Below, in pieces: positions 47,801 to 55,957 of a DNA stretch of 64,000 bases. The stretch covers positions 268,649 to 332,648 of the forward strand of contig NZ_JAHKRM010000014.1 in NCBI RefSeq assembly GCF_019396345.1. Direction: 5' to 3'. The position numbers and the translations under genes were made by a program. The notes under the pieces are model-generated. The model was not told the DNA's origin and made no database searches. It saw nothing but the letters and a program-made list of their open reading frames with translations. Numbering within the stretch: position 1 is the first letter of the stretch; every line of letters starts with the position of its first letter. The stretch is from Nonomuraea guangzhouensis. Its GTDB lineage: Bacteria; Actinomycetota; Actinomycetes; Streptosporangiales; Streptosporangiaceae.

Positions 47801-48104
47801 CACCGGGTTCGTCAACTACGACAACGTGACCGGCAGCTACGTCGAGTGGACGGTCAACGCCCCCGTGGCGGGACCGGTCACTCTGGAGCTGCGCTACGCC
47901 AACGGCACCACGGTGAACCGGCCGATGGCCATCGCGGTCAACGGCGGCACGGCGGTCAACCGCGACTTCAACGCCACCGGCAACTGGGACACCTGGCAGA
48001 CCTCCACCCTCACCGTGAACCTCACCCAAGGAGCCAACAAGATCAGAGCCACCGCCACCACGGCCAACGGCGGACCGAACGTCGACCGGATCTCGATAGG
48101 CTGA
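44850..48104 (+). CDS. csxA: secreted GH2 exo-beta-D-glucosaminidase (CsxA-like)
   Basis: 1084 residues; trims glucosamine from the non-reducing end of chitosan oligomers. A signal peptide (cleavage near ALAAPA) is followed by a GH2 sugar-binding domain, an Ig-like domain and the TIM barrel. From memory, Amycolatopsis CsxA uses Asp469 (acid/base) and Glu541 (nucleophile). The matching residues here are Asp445 ('LIGSDNPP') and Glu514 ('FNSETSAGPDVP'), 69 apart against 72. After Ig-like domains come an FN3 domain (about 870-955) and a C-terminal CBM35/CBM6-like module (about 960-1084, 'YQAEDATIS'). ATG 44850 has GAGG five bases upstream. Confidence 0.92.
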   Translation: MARSRLILILLWTCTLLVSAGGVALAAPAATASSTALSGYKIQSSAKVSDSGTAISTPGYAASGWYPVGPRSTVLAGLLENNVYSDPFFSTNMQSIPTADFDVPWWYRSDFTLGSETGLRTFLDFSGVMSSADVWVNGTQVATAAQVAGAYTRHERDVTALVHPGVNSVAFRVNANNPNNHLTIGWIDWVQVPRDDNTGIFRDVLIRRSADVSLRDAHVITNLAVPALDRADLTIKADVRNGTGSAVTTTVSGTIGSLTFSQNVSLAANETKRITFSQTLTNPQVWWPYQMGAQPQYDLNLTATVGGAVSDTLTQRFGVRKVESAKNASGRRFYKINGRSILIRGGGWSPDIFLRKDLRYLEDKIRYVKDLGLNTIRVEGHLDTDELYDLADKYGILTMPGWECCNKWEGSFATADYPIAKASMQAEATRLRNHPSVISFLIGSDNPPTAQKETNYLDALTAAEWPLPIVSVASDKSSPQLGNSGLKMPGPYEWVPPNYWYNKREGGAFGFNSETSAGPDVPTLDSLKRMMTTAQINSLWQSPSATQYHRSPSSTFNNLTIYHNALRGRYGVPSSLADYVKKAQLAQYEAVRAQFEAYGRNFTDSSNPSTGVIYWMLNSGWSSLHWQLFDYYLDQGGSYWGAREANRPLHVQYSYDNKSVVVVNSGPSAASGLMVKTDVFNMDGTSKYTNTATVTVPADGGKATAVTVPSISGLSTTYLVRLSLLRGGEEIDRNVYALSTASDVIDWDNNDWYYVPTTSYANLTGLNSLAQAPITATATSPSPGNVSVTIKNTGTGAIPAFMLDAHVVDASGKPVLPIQWSDNAISLWPGESKTLTATYRAADLSGAASVRVSGWNTATLTVPTGPPDTEKPTAPANLRSTAKTSSSVTLAWDASSDNTGVSGYDVYNGTTLATTVTGTTATVSGLTAATAYTFTVKARDAAGNTSDASNAVTETTGSGPVVYQAEDATISQGAAESNHDGYTGTGFVNYDNVTGSYVEWTVNAPVAGPVTLELRYANGTTVNRPMAIAVNGGTAVNRDFNATGNWDTWQTSTLTVNLTQGANKIRATATTANGGPNVDRISIG

Positions 48105-48108
48105 CCTC

Positions 48109-48402
48109 ATGATTCGCCACGTCGTGCTGTTCACCTGGACCGAAGACGCCACCGAGGAGCAGAAGGCCACGGTCGCGACAGAGTTGCGCAAACTACCGGG
48201 GATCATCCCGGAGATCCGGTCCTACACGGCGGACGCCGACGCGGGCATCAACCAGGGCAACCACGAGTTCGGAGTGGTCGCCGACTTCGACAACGTCGAC
48301 GACTACCTGGTGTACCGCGATCACCCTCAGCACCAGAAGGTGATCGCGGAACACATCAGGCCGATCATCGCGAGCCGGGCGGCCCTACAGCTCACTCTTT
48401 AG
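48109..48402 (+). CDS. Dabb (stress-responsive A/B barrel) protein
   Basis: 97 residues beginning MIRHVVLFTWTEDA, the hallmark of the Dabb dimeric alpha/beta-barrel family; the conserved 'DYLVYRDHPQHQKV' is present. Starts four bases after csxA, so it may be co-transcribed. Members range from heat-stress proteins to small-molecule cyclases; no specific role can be given. Its last 11 bases overlap the convergent gene. Confidence 0.85.
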   Translation: MIRHVVLFTWTEDATEEQKATVATELRKLPGIIPEIRSYTADADAGINQGNHEFGVVADFDNVDDYLVYRDHPQHQKVIAEHIRPIIASRAALQLTL

Positions 48403-49360
48403 GTGCCTCGTCGGTCCACCCGAGCTTCTTGATCACGTTGCTGTTGGCCAGCTCGCCGATCAGCGAGCCGTCGGGCCGAATCGGTGTGCGCTGAATGGCC
48501 AGCAGGTCGCCGCTCTCCCGGTCGATGATGATCTGCTGCAGTACGTGCGGGCTGTTGAACAACAGCCCGAGTCCGGTACGTCCGTCGAGGTCCGTGACCC
48601 CGTCGGCCACCCGCACGTTGGGCAGCTTCGTGAGCATCCGGTAGAGCGCGGCACGCGTGCCCGGCGTGATCTCGGCGTCCTCCAGCAGCTGACAGGCGAC
48701 GGTCCAGAGCCAGGTCTCCCGGTCGTCCTGGGGGTCGGTGTAGCGCTTGAGCATCTCGGCCTCGAGCGCTTCCGCGTCGGTGGGCAACCCTGTCACGGGC
48801 TTGAACACCGACAGCTCTACCGGCCCGTAGTAGATCCTGCCGATCTGACAGTCGTTCTTGGATTCGCAGAAGGGTGGCGATCCCGCCTCCTTCCATGCCT
48901 GCTCGTCGTCGGGCGTCACCAGTGCGGCGGTGAAATCCTTCTTCTTGATCCGCTGCACACCGTCTCGGCTGATCCACATCACCTCAGGGTTGCGATACTC
49001 GACGGTGTAGCTCGGGGTGGCCTTGGCGGGCGTCCTCGTGATCTGCACCATCTCGCGCCGCCACCAGGCGCCCTCGCCGGGCGGCTGGGCGGCCAGCCGG
49101 TCCGCCGCCGCGGCGAGCGCCTCGGCCGGGTCCTGCACCTTCGTGGCCGTATCCGGGCCCCCGCCCAGTCCCGGCACCACCACGAACCCGCCGATCAGCA
49201 CCAACGCCACGGACGCGGCCGCCAGCGTCATCCGGGACCAGCCGGGCAGGCGGCGGCGCGGGGCGCGATCCACGAGCTGCGCCCGGATCCTCATCATCTT
49301 GGCCGAGTCGGCCGGCGGTACGTCCGGCATCACGTCGTCGATGAGCTGGAACTCCTGCAT
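48392..49360 (-). CDS. CU044_5270-type membrane-anchored protein, sigma factor partner
   Basis: 322 residues. A cytoplasmic N-terminus (1-42; 'DDVMPDVPPADSAKMMRIRAQL'), a single span (about 44-66) and a roughly 250-residue outer domain. This layout, directly downstream of an ECF sigma gene, is typical of the actinomycete CU044_5270 family. The short cytoplasmic end could bind the sigma factor like an anti-sigma, but no zinc-binding motif is seen. TGATG overlap with the sigma gene indicates coupled translation. Confidence 0.85.
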   Translation of the reverse strand: MQEFQLIDDVMPDVPPADSAKMMRIRAQLVDRAPRRRLPGWSRMTLAAASVALVLIGGFVVVPGLGGGPDTATKVQDPAEALAAAADRLAAQPPGEGAWWRREMVQITRTPAKATPSYTVEYRNPEVMWISRDGVQRIKKKDFTAALVTPDDEQAWKEAGSPPFCESKNDCQIGRIYYGPVELSVFKPVTGLPTDAEALEAEMLKRYTDPQDDRETWLWTVACQLLEDAEITPGTRAALYRMLTKLPNVRVADGVTDLDGRTGLGLLFNSPHVLQQIIIDRESGDLLAIQRTPIRPDGSLIGELANSNVIKKLGWTDEAPKE

Positions 49361-49893
49361 CAGACCTCAACTCCCAGCGCTTCACGTAGTTTGGTCCTGG
49401 CCCGGCTCAGCCGGGAGGCGACGGTGCCGTTGGCGATGCCGAGCGCCGCGGCCACCTCGTCGTAGATCAGCCCGCCGTACGCGACGAGCAGCAGCACGTC
49501 GCGCTCGCCGCGCGACAGCCCGGCCAGCGCGGCCGAGAGTTTCTGAACGGTCACCCCGGCGGCGACCCGGTCCACGACCCGCTGGTCGTGGCCACCGTCG
49601 TCGCGTGGTGGCCCGGATCTGGCCAGCGCCCGGTAGCGCCGCATCTCGGCCCGCCGGTGCTTGCCGATGAGGTTGGTGGCGATGCCGTACAGCCATGGCC
49701 GGACACCGCCCTTGGCCGCGTCGAAGCTGTCGCGACGGCGGAACGCGACGAGGAAGGTCTCGGCGGCGAGGTCCTCGGCGATGTCGAGGTCGAGGCGGCG
49801 GCCGATGTACCGGCGGATCTCCTCGTAGTGCGCGTCGAAGACCGTGGCGAACCGCTCGGGATCGGCGACCGCTCCGTCAACAGATGTGATCAT
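49360..49893 (-). CDS. ECF-type RNA polymerase sigma factor
   Basis: 177 residues. Region 2 ('FDAHYEEIRRYIGRRL', 'DIAEDLAAETFLVAFRRRDSF') and region 4 ('LSRGERDVLLLVAYGGLIYDEVAAALGIANGTVASRLSRAR') are both complete. I chose ATG 49893 with GGGAG nine bases upstream; a GTG 33 bases earlier is possible. Its partner membrane gene overlaps by one base. Target promoters unknown. Confidence 0.92.
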   Translation of the reverse strand: MITSVDGAVADPERFATVFDAHYEEIRRYIGRRLDLDIAEDLAAETFLVAFRRRDSFDAAKGGVRPWLYGIATNLIGKHRRAEMRRYRALARSGPPRDDGGHDQRVVDRVAAGVTVQKLSAALAGLSRGERDVLLLVAYGGLIYDEVAAALGIANGTVASRLSRARTKLREALGVEV

Positions 49894-49959
49894 GCAAGGG
49901 TCTCCCTTGCCGGGGAACAGGGACACCTGTGATTACCCGCTCCCGGAAGACCCTTCCGA

Positions 49960-50184
49960 CTAGATTTCCGGCGGGTTGTTCTCGCGGTGCATCAGCCGGT
50001 TGTCAGAGGTACTGCCCCGCCTGGGGGCCAGCACGATGCTCAGGACCACGCCCACCCCGCCGACGATCATGAAGATGACGCCGATCGTGTCCATGTGCAC
50101 GCTCTGGCCGAACACGTCCGGCTCGATGGCGAATCGCAGGATGGCGCCGAGCGTGAGGAAGAAGATGCTGACCCCGACACCCAT
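49960..50184 (-). CDS. small two-span membrane protein (DUF6458-like)
   Basis: 74 residues from ATG 50184, which has GGAGG six bases upstream. Two hydrophobic spans (about 3-19 and 34-54) separated by 'AIEPDVFGQSVHMDTIG', then a charged tail. Matches the actinomycete DUF6458 layout. Function unknown. Confidence 0.8.
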   Translation of the reverse strand: MGVGVSIFFLTLGAILRFAIEPDVFGQSVHMDTIGVIFMIVGGVGVVLSIVLAPRRGSTSDNRLMHRENNPPEI

Positions 50185-50251
50185 GACGACCTCCACAACG
50201 GCAAAGAGCACGTACGCCCTCGGTCATACCCGAGTATGCGTGATCACACGC

Positions 50252-51196
50252 TCAGGCGAGACAGGAGAGTGGCTTTCCGCCATTGAACGTGATCATGTCG
50301 GTGATGGCGGCGACAAGGTCGATCTGGCCGCCCCGGGGCAATCCGTCCAGCTCGGCGTAGGCGCGGTGCAGGTTGCCGACGATGCGCTCGGCGTCGAGCA
50401 GCTCGCCCCACTCGCCCAGGTCAGTCTCACGGGCCGCCTCCAGCGGGGTCAGCCCCGCCGCCTTGCCGCGCTCGGCGGTCACCAGCACGAACTCCAGGTA
50501 GCCGCGCACCTGGTCGAAGACCTCGGGCCCGCACACGTCGCCGTGCCCCGGCACGACCGTCTCCGCGCCCAGCTCCTTGAGCTGGTCGAGTGCCTCGATC
50601 CCGCCCGTCACCGAGCCCATCAGCACGAACGGCGTGCCGCCGTTGAAGGCCAGGTCGCCCGCGAACAGCAGGCGCCGCTCCGGGATCCAGACATAGGAGT
50701 CGTTGGTGGTGTGCGCGGCGAAACCGACATGCCGCACCTCGCACCGCAAGTCATCGGAGTAGACCGTGACCCGGTCGCTGTAGGTGAGGAACGGCGCCAC
50801 CGCCTCCAGATGGCCCCACTCCACGTCCGGTGACCAGGCGAACGTCCGATACTCGGGGATGCCCTCGGCCAGGATCAGCTCGCGGGTCCGCTCGTGGGCG
50901 ACGATGGTGGCCTCGGGGAAGAGGTAGTTGCCGAACGTGTGGTCGCCGTGGTGATGGGTGTTGATCAGCGTGGTGATCGGGCGGGCGGTGACCTCCGCGA
51001 TGGCCCGCCGGTACGTCCGCGTCCGCCGCTCGGTCGAGCAGGCGTCGATGGAGATCACCCCGCGCCGCCCGGCCAGGAAGCCCGTGTTGTTGATCCACCA
51101 GCTCCCGTCAGGCTGGATGTAGGCGTAGATGCCTGACGAGACCTCTTCCAAACGGGGTGGCGGCAGGGAGCGGTCATCGTGGTGAGAGGCACTCAT
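50252..51196 (-). CDS. metallo-beta-lactamase-fold hydrolase
   Basis: 314 residues. Metal-binding 'NTHHHGDHTFGN' (H-x-H-x-D-H), a later His in 'VGFAAHTTND', Asp in 'LLFAGDLAFNGG' and His in 'VVPGHGDVCG' make a full dinuclear site. Substrate unknown; the ordinary members of this branch are lactonases, thioesterases or similar hydrolases. No signal peptide. Confidence 0.88.
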   Translation of the reverse strand: MSASHHDDRSLPPPRLEEVSSGIYAYIQPDGSWWINNTGFLAGRRGVISIDACSTERRTRTYRRAIAEVTARPITTLINTHHHGDHTFGNYLFPEATIVAHERTRELILAEGIPEYRTFAWSPDVEWGHLEAVAPFLTYSDRVTVYSDDLRCEVRHVGFAAHTTNDSYVWIPERRLLFAGDLAFNGGTPFVLMGSVTGGIEALDQLKELGAETVVPGHGDVCGPEVFDQVRGYLEFVLVTAERGKAAGLTPLEAARETDLGEWGELLDAERIVGNLHRAYAELDGLPRGGQIDLVAAITDMITFNGGKPLSCLA

Positions 51197-51245
51197 GTCG
51201 CGAACGTACCGCGTGCGGGCCGTTCTGAGAGAGCGTTTTCCAGCA

Positions 51246-51276
51246 GAACGCCCGCTCCACAGTGGAGCGGGCGTTC
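51246..51276. terminator. long perfect hairpin downstream of acyl-CoA dehydrogenase
   Basis: A 15-bp perfect inverted repeat (51246-51260 with 51262-51276) around a single A; sequence on the left arm is GAACGCCCGCTCCAC. Lies 40 bases after the acyl-CoA dehydrogenase stop, upstream of the hydrolase gene. The strongest stem in the window; likely terminator or RNA stabiliser. Confidence 0.8.
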
Positions 51277-51315
51277 AGCGGGAGGCGGATCCAGAGGTGG
51301 ATCCTTTAGGAGGGT

Positions 51316-53121
51316 CTAGAAGGCGGCCTCCGGGAGGTCCATCAGGTCCTGGCCGGTGGCGGTGAGCACCCGGCGCTCGGTGGCCAGGCGGGGCAGCACG
51401 GTCGTCGCGAAGAACGAGGCGGCCGCGACCTTGCCCTGGTAGAAGGGGTCCTCGCCCTCGGCGAGCCGGGCCAGCGCGATCTCGGCCTGGCGCAGCAGCA
51501 GCCAGCCGATCACCAGGTCGCCCAGGCCGAGGAGCAGCCTGGTCGTGTTGAGCCCGACCTTGTAGACCTCGCTCGGCGTCTCGAGCGCGCCCAGCGCCCA
51601 GCCGGCCATCGTGTCGCCCATGGCCTTGATGTCGGCGGCGGCCTCGGCGAGCAGCTTGCGCTCCTCCTTGAGGCGGCCGTTCCCGGCATCGGAGGCGGCG
51701 AAGGCGTTGATCTCGGCCAGCAGGGAGTTGATGGCGGCGCCCTGGTTCCGCAGGATCTTGCGGAAGAACAGGTCCAGGCCCTGGATCGCGGTGGTGCCCT
51801 CGTACAGGGAGTCGATCTTGGCGTCCCGGATGTACTGCTCGATCGGGTAGTCCTGCAGGTAGCCGGAGCCGCCGAGCGTCTGCAGGGACCGGGCGAGCAG
51901 CTCGTACGAGCGCTCCGAGCCGACGCCCTTGACCAGGGGCAGCAGCAGGTCGTTCATGTCGCGCGCGTGCCGGTCGCCGGGGTCGATCTGGATGGCGTCC
52001 TGGAACGTGGCCGTGTAGAGCACCAGCGCGCGCATGCCCTCGACGTACGACTTCTGCAGCATCAGCTCGCGGCGTACGTCCGGGTGGTGGGTGATCGGCA
52101 CCCGGGGAGCGGACTTGTCGGCCATCCTGGTCAGATCGGCGCCCTGGGCACGGCTCTTGGCGTACTCCAGGGCGTTCAGGTAACCGGTGGAGAGCGTGGC
52201 GATGGCCTTGGTGCCGACCATCATCCGGGCGTGCTCGATCACCATGAACATCTGCCTGATGCCCTCGTGCACCTCGCCGACCAGCCAGCCGATGGCCGGG
52301 TGCTGGTCGCCGAAGGTGAGCTCGCAGGTCGTGGAGACCTTCAGGCCCATCTTCTTCTCGACGTTGGTGACGTAGACGCCGTTGCGCTCGCCCAGCTCAC
52401 CCGTCTCCAGGTCCACGTGGAACTTCGGCACCAGGAACATCGACAGGCCCTTGGTGCCGGGTCCGTGGCCCTCGGGGCGGGCCAGCACCAGGTGGAAGAT
52501 GTTCTCGGACATGTCGTGCTCGGCGCTGGTGATGAAGCGCTTGACGCCCTCGATGTGCCAGGTCCCGTCGGGCTGCCGGATCGCCTTGGCGCGGCCCGCG
52601 CCGACGTCGGAGCCCGCGTCGGGCTCGGTCAGCACCATGGTGGCGCCCCAGTCGCGCTCGATGGCCAGCTCGGCGAAGCGCTTCTGCGCGTCGGTGCCGA
52701 CCTCCCACAGGGTGTAGGCGAAGTTGGGGCCGGCGGCGTACATGTAGAGCGCCGGGTTCGCGCCGAGGATCATCTCGGCCGTGGCCCAGGCCAGGCTCCG
52801 CGGGATGCCGGGGCCGCCCAGCTCGCGCGGCAGGTCAAGGTGTGCCCAGCCGCCTTCGACCAGCGCCCGGAACGACTTCTTGACGCCCTCCGGCATGGTC
52901 ACCGAGCTCGTGGCGGCGTCGAAGACCGGCGGGTGCCGGTCGCCCTCCTCGAACGACTCCGCCAGCACATCGGTGGCCAGTCTGTTGACCTCGTCCAGAA
53001 TGCCGCGGACGACGTCCTCGTCGATATCCGCGTACGGCCCGGTGCCGAGGATCTCGCGTCGCCCGAACACCTCGAAGAGGTTGAACTCCAGGTCACGGAC
53101 GTTGCTCTTGTAGTGGCCCAT
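51316..53121 (-). CDS. acyl-CoA dehydrogenase, long FadE5-like type
   Basis: 601 residues, longer than ordinary acyl-CoA dehydrogenases (about 380) and matching the FadE5/AidB-like class with an extra C-terminal helical domain. FAD and substrate elements: 'MVLTEPDAGSDVGAGRAKA', 'KRFITSAEHDMS', and the base region 'IDSLYEGTTAIQGLDLFF' with the catalytic Glu. First step of beta-oxidation, transferring electrons via ETF. Its promoter holds a repeated CGAGTAA element shared with the divergent methyltransferase gene. Confidence 0.92.
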   Translation of the reverse strand: MGHYKSNVRDLEFNLFEVFGRREILGTGPYADIDEDVVRGILDEVNRLATDVLAESFEEGDRHPPVFDAATSSVTMPEGVKKSFRALVEGGWAHLDLPRELGGPGIPRSLAWATAEMILGANPALYMYAAGPNFAYTLWEVGTDAQKRFAELAIERDWGATMVLTEPDAGSDVGAGRAKAIRQPDGTWHIEGVKRFITSAEHDMSENIFHLVLARPEGHGPGTKGLSMFLVPKFHVDLETGELGERNGVYVTNVEKKMGLKVSTTCELTFGDQHPAIGWLVGEVHEGIRQMFMVIEHARMMVGTKAIATLSTGYLNALEYAKSRAQGADLTRMADKSAPRVPITHHPDVRRELMLQKSYVEGMRALVLYTATFQDAIQIDPGDRHARDMNDLLLPLVKGVGSERSYELLARSLQTLGGSGYLQDYPIEQYIRDAKIDSLYEGTTAIQGLDLFFRKILRNQGAAINSLLAEINAFAASDAGNGRLKEERKLLAEAAADIKAMGDTMAGWALGALETPSEVYKVGLNTTRLLLGLGDLVIGWLLLRQAEIALARLAEGEDPFYQGKVAAASFFATTVLPRLATERRVLTATGQDLMDLPEAAF

Positions 53122-53159
53122 GGTGTCGATCTCCTTGAACCGGGGGCTTTATGTACTGG

Positions 53160-53194
53160 CGAGTAACCTTACTCGAAATGCTACCCGCGAGTAA
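53160..53194. promoter_or_regulatory. CGAGTAA operator array between acyl-CoA dehydrogenase and methyltransferase
   Basis: CGAGTAA-CC-TTACTCG (53160-53175) is a perfect palindrome; a third CGAGTAA is at 53188-53194, three bases before the ATG at 53197. A TetR- or FadR-type fatty-acid regulator site is likely, acting on one or both divergent genes. Confidence 0.7.
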
Positions 53195-53196
53195 CC

Positions 53197-54033
53197 ATGA
53201 ATATGCGTGGCATGCTCATCTCCATGGACGCCGAAGAACTCGCCGCCCGGTGGCGAGAGCGACTGGATTCCTGGGCCATCCCCGCCGAGATCATGGCCAA
53301 GGCACCGGTCGACCCGTGGGGTCATTCCCCGGCGCGCTTCGCCACGCGCACCGACAGAGCGCTCGCGGAGCCCGAGGACGGCCCCACCGCGACGCGCCTC
53401 ATCGAGGCGCTGGGCGAGCGCGCCACGCTGCTCGACGTCGGCGCGGGCGCCGGCGCCGCGTCGCTCCCCCTGCACGACCGCCTCTCCACGCTGTACGCGG
53501 TCGACACTTCGGCCGGGATGCTCGACGAGCTCAGCCTCAGGGCGGACAAGCTCGGCGTCCCGCTCAACGCGGTCCACGGCCGCTGGCCCGACGTGGCCGA
53601 CCAGGTGCCGGTCGCCGATGTGGTGATCGCCGCGCACGTCATCTACAACGTGCCGGACCTGGCCGACTTCCTGCGCGCGCTGAACGACCACGCCCGGCGC
53701 CGCGTCGTGCTCGAACTCCCGCACCGCCATCCCATGAGCTGGATGGAGCCGCTGTGGCAGCACTTCCACAACGTCGGCCGCCCGGTCAGGCCCGTCGCCG
53801 AGGACTGCGTGGCCCTGGCGGCGGCGCTCGGCTATCCCGTACGGGTGGAGGAGCGCGAGGCGCCGCTGGACCGATACAGCTCCCTGGAGGAGCTGGCCGA
53901 GAGCGTCTGCCTGCGCGTCTGCCTCGACCCGTCGCGCTCGGCGGAGGTCGGCGCGACGGCCCTCGAACTCGGCATGTGGCCGCTCCCGCGCGAACGCTGG
54001 GTCACGATCTGGTGGGATCGACCCGCACGCTGA
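53197..54033 (+). CDS. SAM-dependent methyltransferase
   Basis: 278 residues from ATG 53197 (a second ATG at 53224 is equally possible, as neither has a clear ribosome-binding site). Class I methyltransferase fold: motif I 'LLDVGAGAGAASLPL' (about residues 88-102), motif II 'LYAVDTSAGML', motif IV 'ADVVIAAHVIYN'. Substrate unknown. The third CGAGTAA half-site abuts its start, so it may be co-regulated with the dehydrogenase. Confidence 0.82.
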   Translation: MNMRGMLISMDAEELAARWRERLDSWAIPAEIMAKAPVDPWGHSPARFATRTDRALAEPEDGPTATRLIEALGERATLLDVGAGAGAASLPLHDRLSTLYAVDTSAGMLDELSLRADKLGVPLNAVHGRWPDVADQVPVADVVIAAHVIYNVPDLADFLRALNDHARRRVVLELPHRHPMSWMEPLWQHFHNVGRPVRPVAEDCVALAAALGYPVRVEEREAPLDRYSSLEELAESVCLRVCLDPSRSAEVGATALELGMWPLPRERWVTIWWDRPAR

Positions 54034-54105
54034 TACCGCATGTCAGGGAAGGCTCAGGGTAGGTCCCCGATGCCATAGCGGGGTGTCAAAAGGCACTCTA
54101 GGGAC

Positions 54106-54558
54106 ATGAACGAAATCAGTCGACGCGATGAGGTCTCGTTGTCCGGCGCCGCACTGCGTGGCGCTCCCTGGAAGGCCGCCGCCATCGGCGGTGGCGCTAC
54201 AGCCGCGGCCAGCTTCGGGCTGGGCTGGATCCTGCCCGGCTCCGCCGACCTGGTCTGGGCGCTCGGTCTGGGGATCAGCGTCTTCGCGCTGGTCGCCGCC
54301 ATCGGCGCCGTGTCCAAGCCGCACGAGGGCGACCGGGTGACCCGCCAGGCGCGCCTGTGGGCGCTGAAGCACCCGTGGCGGTTCGCGCTGCTGCCCGCCG
54401 CCATCACGGCGGTCCTCGACTATCCGGTGCAGCTGGTGCTCGACGGGGAGGGTGTGTTCGGTTCGGCCTTCGAGTCGCTCTGGCACGGCGCCCTGGTCTA
54501 TCTGATCGCCGGCGTCCTGACGCTCACGATGCAGGGACGAGCACGATCTTCCCAGTGA
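54106..54558 (+). CDS. hypothetical membrane protein
   Basis: 150 residues. Hydrophobic stretches near 22-40, 47-65, 88-104 and 120-140 suggest three or four spans. No motif recognised. The last 35 bases overlap the convergent oxidoreductase gene. Confidence 0.65.
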   Translation: MNEISRRDEVSLSGAALRGAPWKAAAIGGGATAAASFGLGWILPGSADLVWALGLGISVFALVAAIGAVSKPHEGDRVTRQARLWALKHPWRFALLPAAITAVLDYPVQLVLDGEGVFGSAFESLWHGALVYLIAGVLTLTMQGRARSSQ

Positions 54559-55441
54559 CCCGGCGGTTGATCAGATCGTCCATAGCCCGTCCGGCCTCCT
54601 CCAGGGGCCTGGTCTCCGGTGGCGCCGGGTCGATCCCGGGCATCGTGAGCAGCTCCTGGAGCATCAGCCGGTTGGCGGCCGCGTGGCTCATCGACCACGC
54701 GCCCCAATCCACCCCCACCACCGCCCGATTACGCAGCAGCACCTGGTTGGTGGGGAGTCGCGGAATGCCGCCCCCGGCGAAGCCGACGACCAGGAGCCGC
54801 CCGCCCTCGCGCAGCGAGCGCAGCGCCTCCTCGGACAGTTCGCCCCCTACGGGGTCAACCACCACGTCCACGCCCCAGCGCCTGGCGGCGGCCTTCAGCC
54901 CCTCGTAGCCGATGACCTCGTCCGCCCCGGCCCGCGCCGCGCGCTCGCGCTTCTCCGGCGTCGACGCGGCCGCCAGCACGGCGGCCCCCAGCGCCCTGGC
55001 CACCTGGATGGCCGCCAGGCCCACTCCACCGCCCGCGCCGAGCACCAGCACCCGTTCGCCGTGCCGCAGCCCGGCGCGCTCCTTGAGCGCGTACCTGGCC
55101 GTGCAGTAGCTCTGCGCGAACGCGGCCGCCGTCCGCGGATCGAAGCCCTCCGGCAGAGGTACGGCCTGCGCCTCCGGAACGACCACGTGCGTCGCGTAGC
55201 CGCCGATCCCGGTGATGGCGAGCACCCTGGTGCCGTCGGCCAGGAGCCCGGCCACCTCGTACCCCGGCGTGAACGGCAGTGGCGGCCTGATCTGGTAGGT
55301 GCCGCCGACCATCAGCCCGTCGACGTAGTTGACCCCGGCCGCCTCGACCTCGACCACCACCTGGCCGGGACCCGCGACGGGATCGGGCCGCTCGACGAGC
55401 TCGACCAGCTTGCCGTACTCGGTGCAGACGACCGCCTTCAT
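54524..55441 (-). CDS. NADPH:quinone oxidoreductase, MDR family
   Basis: 305 residues. Medium-chain dehydrogenase/reductase without the structural-Zn Cys cluster; N-terminal 'KAVVCTEYG', 'EAAGVNYVDGLMVGG' and the coenzyme loop 'VLVLGAGGGVGLAAIQVARALGA'. Typical of zeta-crystallin/Qor enzymes that reduce quinones or enones using NADPH. Convergent 3' overlap of 35 bases with the membrane gene. Confidence 0.88.
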   Translation of the reverse strand: MKAVVCTEYGKLVELVERPDPVAGPGQVVVEVEAAGVNYVDGLMVGGTYQIRPPLPFTPGYEVAGLLADGTRVLAITGIGGYATHVVVPEAQAVPLPEGFDPRTAAAFAQSYCTARYALKERAGLRHGERVLVLGAGGGVGLAAIQVARALGAAVLAAASTPEKRERAARAGADEVIGYEGLKAAARRWGVDVVVDPVGGELSEEALRSLREGGRLLVVGFAGGGIPRLPTNQVLLRNRAVVGVDWGAWSMSHAAANRLMLQELLTMPGIDPAPPETRPLEEAGRAMDDLINRRVTGKIVLVPAS

Positions 55442-55498
55442 CCGGACAGCCTCCCCGATAGAACATCATTCTGGCAAGCGGTCCGGCATCATTCGGGC

Positions 55499-55957
55499 AT
55501 GGACGAAAACTGGACCATCCGCCCTGCTCGTGCCGGAGACGTGCCCGCCGTCGTGGCGATGCTGGCCGACGACCCGCTCGGCGCCAAGCGCGAAGGAGAT
55601 CCGGCCGATGAGCGGTACCTGACGGCATTCGCGCGGATCGACGCCAACCCCTACGACGAGTTGATCGTCGCCGAGCGCGAGGGCAAGGTCCTGGGGACGA
55701 TGCAGCTCACCTACCTGGCCGGCCTGTCGCGACTCGGCGCCGAGCGCTGCCAGATCGAGGCCGTCAGGGTCCACGCCACGACCCGGGGCCAGGGGCTGGG
55801 CCGGGAGATGATGCGGTGGGCGATCGACCGGGCCCGCGCCCGGGGCTGCGCGATCGTCCAGCTCACCTCGGACAAGTCACGCGTCGACGCGCACCGGTTC
55901 TACGACTCGCTCGGCTTCAAGGCCTCGCACGAGGGCTACAAACTGTCGCTGAGCTGA
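55499..55957 (+). CDS. GNAT-family N-acetyltransferase
   Basis: 152 residues from ATG 55499. Motif A 'VRVHATTRGQGLGREMMRWAI' binds acetyl-CoA, and 'DAHRFYDSLGFKASHEGYKL' is motif B. Substrate unknown. Its last 22 bases overlap the convergent molybdoenzyme gene. Confidence 0.88.
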   Translation: MDENWTIRPARAGDVPAVVAMLADDPLGAKREGDPADERYLTAFARIDANPYDELIVAEREGKVLGTMQLTYLAGLSRLGAERCQIEAVRVHATTRGQGLGREMMRWAIDRARARGCAIVQLTSDKSRVDAHRFYDSLGFKASHEGYKLSLS

